Shown: one piece after another, positions 40,615 to 44,588 of the stretch
Layout: every line of letters begins with the position of its first letter
Position numbering within the stretch: position 1 is the stretch's first letter
Source of the DNA: JBDRTU01 sp043823825
GTDB taxonomy: Bacteria; Patescibacteriota; Patescibacteriia; Veblenbacterales; UBA10138
DNA: 44,588 nucleotides
Direction of reading: 5' to 3'
NCBI GenBank assembly: GCA_043823825.1
Contig: JBDRTU010000052.1
Coordinates: 1 to 44,588, forward strand
Position numbers and translations under genes: made by a program
The notes under the pieces: generated by a model
What the model was told of the DNA's origin: nothing
The model's database searches: none
The model's input: the letters and a program-made list of their open reading frames with translations, nothing else

Positions 40615-41565
40615 ATGAAAGCAAAAAAGATTGTCCTTGTAGATTATACTGAAGATTCTTTGGAATCAGATGTTCTTGATAGACTAAAGAATCTATCTGT
40701 TTCTTTGGTCTTTGTAAGAAGTAATGAAAAGCAGAATTTATCTAAAGAAATCAAAGATGCAGATGTTCTACTTATCAGATACTTTACCGAAATTGATAAA
40801 GAACTAATTAATCTTTTTCCAAATCTAAAATACATAGGAACAAATGCAATTTCAGTCAGCAAAATTGATGTTGATTATGCAACTTCAAAAAATATAGTCG
40901 TAACAAATGCAGCAGGTTATTGCGATAATGGAATCGCTGAATTTGTTTTTGCTGCTCTCCTCGCCCATGCCAGAGAATTAGAAGTTGCAAGAGCTAATGT
41001 CAAAAAGAACAATTTTGAAGTTGACCAATATCTTGGCTGGGAACTCAAAAACAAAACTTTCGGCGTTATTGGTTTAGGAAGAATTGGTAAACGAGTTGCT
41101 GAAATTGCATTAGGATTAGGCATGAAAGTATTGCATTTTTCCAGAACAAAAAAAGAAGATTTGCAGAAAGAGGGTATCCAATTTCGTAAACTTAATGATT
41201 TATGTAAAGAAAGCGATATTATCGGACTATTCATTCCTGATGACAAAACAACAAGATCAATGATGAATGTAGCAGTTATGAAAAATATTAAAAAAAATGC
41301 TGTTATTGTTTCCATAAGTCATACAGACATCTTTGATTTCAAAAATTTGATGAAAAATCTTAATGACGATAAATTCTGCTTTATTCAAACATATTTCAAC
41401 ACTATCCCAGATGAACATAAAGAAACATTAATGAAAACTAAAAATGCGGTTTTGTATCCTTCAATTGCAATCAAGACCAAAGAAACTATTAAAAAACAAC
41501 AAGATGTACTTGTGGACAATCTACAATCTTTTTTGCAGGGAAAACCTAAGAATAAAGTTAATTAG
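40615..41565 (+). CDS. D-2-hydroxyacid dehydrogenase-like protein lacking usual catalytic residues
   Basis: A 316-residue protein with the fold of D-isomer-specific 2-hydroxyacid dehydrogenases. The Rossmann motif is KTFGVIGLGRIGKRVAEIAL and the substrate-domain segment is NAAGYCDNGIAEFVFAALLA. In active enzymes the catalytic Arg follows NxxR-G and the catalytic His lies in TPH. Here the equivalents are SISHTDIFDFKNL and YPSIAIKTKET, so neither Arg nor His is in place. It may bind NAD and a ligand without the usual chemistry. The gene is enclosed by inverted repeats and followed by an attC-like structure, and is AT-rich even for this window, all consistent with recent acquisition. Confidence 0.75.
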   Translation: MKAKKIVLVDYTEDSLESDVLDRLKNLSVSLVFVRSNEKQNLSKEIKDADVLLIRYFTEIDKELINLFPNLKYIGTNAISVSKIDVDYATSKNIVVTNAAGYCDNGIAEFVFAALLAHARELEVARANVKKNNFEVDQYLGWELKNKTFGVIGLGRIGKRVAEIALGLGMKVLHFSRTKKEDLQKEGIQFRKLNDLCKESDIIGLFIPDDKTTRSMMNVAVMKNIKKNAVIVSISHTDIFDFKNLMKNLNDDKFCFIQTYFNTIPDEHKETLMKTKNAVLYPSIAIKTKETIKKQQDVLVDNLQSFLQGKPKNKVN

Positions 41566-41599
41566 GGGGCGCCAACTTCTATGTACGGTGGTGAACAAA
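41566..41599. repeat. Right composite inverted repeat around the dehydrogenase-like gene
   Basis: GGGGCGCCAACT (41566-41577) and GGTGGTGAACAAA (41587-41599) are the inverted partners of the repeats at 40541-40552 and 40490-40502. GGGGCGCCAACT begins at the base after the stop codon. Confidence 0.8.
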
Positions 41600-41657
41600 C
41601 TTGCTCCGCTACGCTTCGCACCTCGCTGCGCTCTCGCTTCACTGCGTTACGCTCGGG

Positions 41658-41759
41658 TCATATAACGTCAGGATTATGAGGAAAATGGCTCGGCTCGCCA
41701 TTTTCCCAAATTTCTTCCGCTACGCTCCAGAAACTTCTCATAATCCTGACGTTATATGA
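41658..41759. repeat. Large inverted repeat resembling an integron attC site
   Basis: Perfect 23-base arms (41658-41680 and 41737-41759) begin TCATATAACGTCAGG and end GACGTTATATGA. Inside, GGAAAATGGC (41680-41689) pairs with GCCATTTTCC (41697-41706), and the rest of the centre is asymmetric. Outer ends ATATAAC and GTTATAT resemble attC core boxes (RYYYAAC/GTTRRRY, imperfectly). GTTATATGAAATT also occurs before the dehydrogenase-like gene (40479-40491), so both genes start at the same kind of junction. Confidence 0.55.
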
Positions 41760-41783
41760 AATTACTTTTTATTTATTATATTT

Positions 41784-42380
41784 ATGAAACAAACTGAAAA
41801 ATCTAAAAGTGTGAAATGTTTAATTTGTAAAGGATACTTTAAAAGATTAACGGGCGGTCATATTGAAAATGTACATAACTTATCTAAAATGGAATATTTA
41901 AAAGGATTCCCAAACGCAAAGGTTATTTCTGATTATACTAGAAGGTTACAAATTAAAATTCAAAAAAGATTATACATCAATGAAGAGTACCGTAGACGAA
42001 AAGGAAACAGAACGTTTAATTTTATTAGAAATATTAAATTGAGAGGTTTATTACAAAGGGATTATAAATCCGCGAAAGAATGTTTAAAATATAAATTATG
42101 GAAACCCTGCATCATATTGTATGGTAGTATAATTGAAGCGATTATTTTAGAATTTAGCCCTAATTCGAAGACTTATTCAGATGCCTTAAATATTGCGAAA
42201 GAAAATAAATTAATTACCGAAAAAAGTTATTATAAAATTCAAATGATAAGAGATCTACGTAATTATGTACATTTATACAAGGAGTTAAAAGAAACATCTG
42301 ATATTAATGAATATTGGGCTAGAACCTTTTCTGATATTTGTGAATCAGTGATTAATAATTTTAAGATAAATAAAAAGTAA
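41784..42380 (+). CDS. Zinc-finger (Ros/MucR-like) protein with a HEPN-like C-terminal domain
   Basis: A 198-residue protein with two visible parts. Residues about 10-48 form a C2H2-type finger (Cys12, Cys15, His26, His31) with GGHIENVHNLSKMEYLKGFP, similar to Ros/MucR-type fingers. Residues about 95-195 are helical: AKECLKYKLWKPCIILYGSI, then MIRDLRNYVHLYKE. R156 and H163 give an R-x6-H pattern, as in HEPN domains, many of which are RNases of toxin-antitoxin or defence systems; DUF4145-like domains share this shape. The function is not known. It is the second gene in the cassette-like region and is AT-rich with many Lys and Ile codons. Confidence 0.6.
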   Translation: MKQTEKSKSVKCLICKGYFKRLTGGHIENVHNLSKMEYLKGFPNAKVISDYTRRLQIKIQKRLYINEEYRRRKGNRTFNFIRNIKLRGLLQRDYKSAKECLKYKLWKPCIILYGSIIEAIILEFSPNSKTYSDALNIAKENKLITEKSYYKIQMIRDLRNYVHLYKELKETSDINEYWARTFSDICESVINNFKINKK

Positions 42381-42456
42381 CCTTATACAACAACAGATTG
42401 CCGACTCTTTCATAAAAATAAATTATTTTTTAATTTCTAAATTTTGAATTTCTTTT

Positions 42457-43725
42457 ATGTCTGTATTCAACAATGCCATGCAGCAATTTAAAAAAGCCAC
42501 TGGGTATGCCAAGGTTTCGCCCGAAGCCTTAGAACAGTTAAAAAAACCAGAGCGGGTTTTGCAATTTTCTTTGCCGGTAGTAGTGGATAACGGCACTACC
42601 CGTATATTTGAAGGTTACCGGGTGCAATATTCATCAGCCAGGGGTCCTTACAAAGGCGGATTGCGTTATCATCCCCAAACAAATTTAGACGAGGTAAAAG
42701 CTTTGGCTTTTTGGATGGGAATAAAATGCGCCGTAGTAGATATTCCTTTGGGCGGCGGCAAAGGCGGCATTACAGTTGACCCTAAAAAATTATCTAAAGA
42801 AGAACTTGAGCGTTTAACTCGCGCTTTAACAAGGCGTTTAGTACCTTTTATTGGTCCAGAGCAAGATATTTTAGCGCCAGATGTTAATACTACTCCAGAA
42901 ATGATGGGCTGGATTGTAGATGAATATTCGCGTGTGATTGGCAAAAAAGTACCAGGGGTGGTAACTGGCAAACCATTGGAATTAGGCGGATCTCAAGGCC
43001 GCGCTGAAGCTACGGGTATGGGCGGATTGATGGTGTTAAATGAGCTGGTTAAAAAATTAAAATTAAATCCTAAACAAACCAGAATTATTGTGCAGGGATT
43101 TGGCAATGTTGGTTATAATTTTGCTAAATTGGCTTTTGAGGCAGGTTATAAAATAATTGGTTTATCTGATTCTCAAGGCGGTATTTATTCCAAAAAAGGT
43201 ATAAGTATGGACCCAGAACATGTGATGCAAGACAAAAAAGCCCGCGGTTTGATTGCTGGCTGTTATTGCATGGGTACAGTTTGTGATTGTAAAAATTTTA
43301 AACAAGTTACTAACAAGCAATTATTAGAGTTACCAACAGATATTTTAGTCTTGGCAGCTTTGGAAAATCAGGTAACGGGTGAAAACGCTGGTCGCATTAA
43401 AGCTAAAGTGGTCTTTGAAATGGCTAATGGCCCAACTACACCCGAGGCAGATGTTAAATTGGCTAAGCGAAAAATTATAGTAGTGCCCGATGTTTTAGCT
43501 AACGCTGGCGGGGTAACAGTTTCATATTTTGAATTAGTGCAAAATCTTGGGCAATATTATTGGACAGAAAAAGAAGTAATAGAGAAATTAAAGCCAATTA
43601 TGACTCGGGCGTTTGGTGATATTTGGCAAAAAGCGCAGGAATTGAAAATTGATTTACGCACAGCTGCCTTTGTCTTGGCAGTGGAAAGGATTGGTAAAGC
43701 TATTGAGGCGAGGGGGAGGTATTAG
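42457..43725 (+). CDS. gdhA: Glutamate dehydrogenase (Glu/Leu/Phe/Val family)
   Basis: A 422-residue enzyme. The substrate domain shows GYRVQYSSARGPYKGGLRYH, IPLGGGKGGI (catalytic Lys region) and APDVNTTPEMMGWIVDEY (catalytic Asp). The NAD(P) domain shows GRAEATGMGG and IIVQGFGNVGYNFAKLAFEAG; ANGPTTPEAD and VPDVLANAGGVTVSYFE are the C-terminal signatures. It interconverts glutamate and 2-oxoglutarate plus ammonia. A Cys-rich insert CYCMGTVCDC (about residues 264-275) is unusual for the family and could bind metal. It stands alone, ended by a terminator. Confidence 0.93.
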   Translation: MSVFNNAMQQFKKATGYAKVSPEALEQLKKPERVLQFSLPVVVDNGTTRIFEGYRVQYSSARGPYKGGLRYHPQTNLDEVKALAFWMGIKCAVVDIPLGGGKGGITVDPKKLSKEELERLTRALTRRLVPFIGPEQDILAPDVNTTPEMMGWIVDEYSRVIGKKVPGVVTGKPLELGGSQGRAEATGMGGLMVLNELVKKLKLNPKQTRIIVQGFGNVGYNFAKLAFEAGYKIIGLSDSQGGIYSKKGISMDPEHVMQDKKARGLIAGCYCMGTVCDCKNFKQVTNKQLLELPTDILVLAALENQVTGENAGRIKAKVVFEMANGPTTPEADVKLAKRKIIVVPDVLANAGGVTVSYFELVQNLGQYYWTEKEVIEKLKPIMTRAFGDIWQKAQELKIDLRTAAFVLAVERIGKAIEARGRY

Positions 43726-43758
43726 AATATAGAATCTGGAATATAGGGTATAAATATA

Positions 43759-43793
43759 AACATCCATGTAGTTTTAAAGAATATGGATGTTTT
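43759..43793 (+). terminator. Terminator of gdhA
   Basis: AACATCCAT (43759-43767) pairs with ATGGATGTT (43783-43791), followed by TT and a T-containing sequence. Confidence 0.7.
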
Positions 43794-43804
43794 GGCTATT
43801 TTCT

Positions 43805-43832
43805 TTGACAATTTTAAATATAATGGTAAGAT
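43805..43832 (+). promoter_or_regulatory. Promoter of the last membrane-protein gene
   Basis: TTGACA (43805-43810) with TAAGAT (43827-43832) at a spacing of 16 bases. A TATAAT at 43819-43824 is too close to the -35 to be its partner. Confidence 0.45.
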
Positions 43833-43882
43833 GTAACACTAAATAAAATCGTTATTTTTCAACTTAATAAAAAGAGGATTGT

Positions 43883-44503
43883 ATGAAAGCATCAGATTTT
43901 TTAGCAATGCTGTATTTTTTGGCAATAACAGCTTTTTTGTTTTTTGCGACAGACACTTTTATTGCTTGGACTAGGGCCTATCCATATTTAATGGGGTTTG
44001 CCAAAGTGGCCCTGCTTGCAACTTTTGGTGAATGTTTACGACATCGTATAAGTTTAGGGCAGTGGTTGCCTGATAAGGTTTTTTTGCGATTTGTGGTTTG
44101 GGGAGTTTTTGGTGTTTGGTTTACAGCCGCTTTTCCATTTGTTGATGGTGGTGTAAAAACAATCATGGCAGGTAATTTATGGCCTGATCTTTGGTCCAGT
44201 TTTTCAATGAGTTTGTGGATTAATTTATTTAGTGGTTATGCTTTTTCTATGATGCTTGTTCATTATTGGATAGATCACATGATAAAGTGTGGTTATTTTC
44301 TTGAACCATGGTATATGTTTTCTTTGCATTATGGTAATGGTAGAGAATGGGCCAAAGTAGTTATACTGTCAATAATATTTTTTTGGTTACCTGCTCATAC
44401 TTTTACCTTTTCATTACCGCCAATATGGCGTGTTATTTGCGCAGCGTACCTTGCCGTATTTTTAGGATTGATATTGTCTTTTGCTACCAAAAGACAAAAA
44501 TAA
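43883..44503 (+). CDS. Conserved-looking polytopic membrane protein of unknown function
   Basis: A 206-residue protein with five or six hydrophobic segments (for example LAMLYFLAITAFLFFATDTF, FVVWGVFGVWFTAAFPFV and VVILSIIFFWLPAHTF). Notable loops are LLATFGECLRHRISLGQWLP, LWSSFSMSLWINLFSG and HYWIDHMIKCGYF, rich in aromatic residues and His. The segment FAKVALLATFGE...RHRIS-GQW recalls an unnamed family of bacterial multi-pass proteins, but I cannot assign a function. AAGAGGA lies 6 bases before ATG, and a terminator follows, so it is a single-gene transcript. Confidence 0.75.
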   Translation: MKASDFLAMLYFLAITAFLFFATDTFIAWTRAYPYLMGFAKVALLATFGECLRHRISLGQWLPDKVFLRFVVWGVFGVWFTAAFPFVDGGVKTIMAGNLWPDLWSSFSMSLWINLFSGYAFSMMLVHYWIDHMIKCGYFLEPWYMFSLHYGNGREWAKVVILSIIFFWLPAHTFTFSLPPIWRVICAAYLAVFLGLILSFATKRQK

Positions 44504-44525
44504 TTATCAAATATTTTAAAATATA

Positions 44526-44552
44526 AGCCAACTCATATCAGTTGGCTTTTTT
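44526..44552 (+). terminator. Terminator of the last gene
   Basis: AGCCAACT (44526-44533) pairs with AGTTGGCT (44540-44547), followed by a run of T. Confidence 0.9.
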
Positions 44553-44588
44553 ATTAACCGTAATAATATGTATGACGCGGCACAAGTA

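Noticed and set aside
43819..43824. TATAAT as the -10 of the last gene
   Set aside because: It is only 8 bases from the TTGACA; TAAGAT at 43827-43832 fits the spacing.
1..44588. CRISPR array or cas genes
   Set aside because: No regularly spaced direct repeats and no Cas-like protein were found in the window.
1..44588. Alternative genetic code with UGA as glycine
   Set aside because: Genes such as the HAD hydrolase end in TGA at the family-typical place, and no conserved gene needs TGA read-through. The only internal stop in a clear gene is the TAG in pepD.

Overview
The window looks like a piece of a Candidate Phyla Radiation (Patescibacteria) chromosome next to the replication origin. The evidence is a low-GC, compact genome with the rpmH-rnpA-yidD-yidC and dnaA-dnaN block, a small set of housekeeping genes (rpsO, pnp, tyrS, lspA, comM, trxA/trxB, gdh, non-oxidative pentose phosphate enzymes), peptidoglycan and cell-shape genes (class A PBP, LysM/M23 peptidase, bactofilin), many starts lacking a Shine-Dalgarno sequence directly behind an extended -10 promoter, and small GC-rich palindromes scattered between genes. 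TGA is used as a normal stop, so this is not a UGA-recoded lineage. The phylum is inferred from gene content; no 16S gene is present.

Layout. 1-2.7 kb: a pepD gene broken by an in-frame amber codon, a dCMP-deaminase-like gene and tRNA-His. 2.7-7.7 kb: DUF3048 protein, cutA, HAD phosphatase, tRNA-Arg(TCT) with a broken tRNA copy beside it, a GT39-like membrane glycosyltransferase and a Xer recombinase, all on the minus strand. 7.8-14.2 kb, plus strand: rpsO, a NYN-domain protein, pnp with a long leader hairpin, a structured RNA with its own promoter and terminator, then dksA/traR-like, lspA and comM. 14.2-20.4 kb, minus strand: transketolase, an RpiB-Rpe fusion, an MBL hydrolase, a LysM-M23 peptidase and tyrS. 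20.5-29.1 kb: class A PBP, dnaN, dnaA, the presumed origin, rpmH-rnpA-yidD-yidC-PRC, a lipid-kinase-like protein and bactofilin. 29.1-33.0 kb: tRNA-Arg(CCT), tRNA-Ala(CGC), an aldo/keto reductase with an ArsR-type regulator and twin operators, alkD-like and dinB.

33.1-36.5 kb holds the most striking system, a complete diversity-generating retroelement (DGR). It has two tandem variable-protein genes whose last 120 bases are variable copies (VR1, VR2) of a template repeat (TR) at 34936-35055, an Avd-like accessory protein on the opposite strand, and a reverse transcriptase with YCDD and LGNVTSQ motifs. Over the first 119 bases, VR1 differs from TR at 17 positions and VR2 at 20, and every difference lies at a TR adenine. 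A run of 14 G sits at the start of the reverse transcriptase frame and may decide whether it can be translated from the nearest ATG. A LexA-type repressor ends 2 bases after the reverse transcriptase gene, and dinB lies on the other side, so three mutagenesis-related functions are neighbours.

37-44.6 kb: a TagA/WecG glycosyltransferase, tRNA-Ala(GGC) between two parS-like palindromes, a CsoR/CstR-like regulator with trxA-trxB, a region of nested inverted repeats resembling integron cassettes (a degenerate 2-hydroxyacid dehydrogenase-like gene and a zinc-finger/HEPN-like gene), glutamate dehydrogenase and an unidentified membrane protein.
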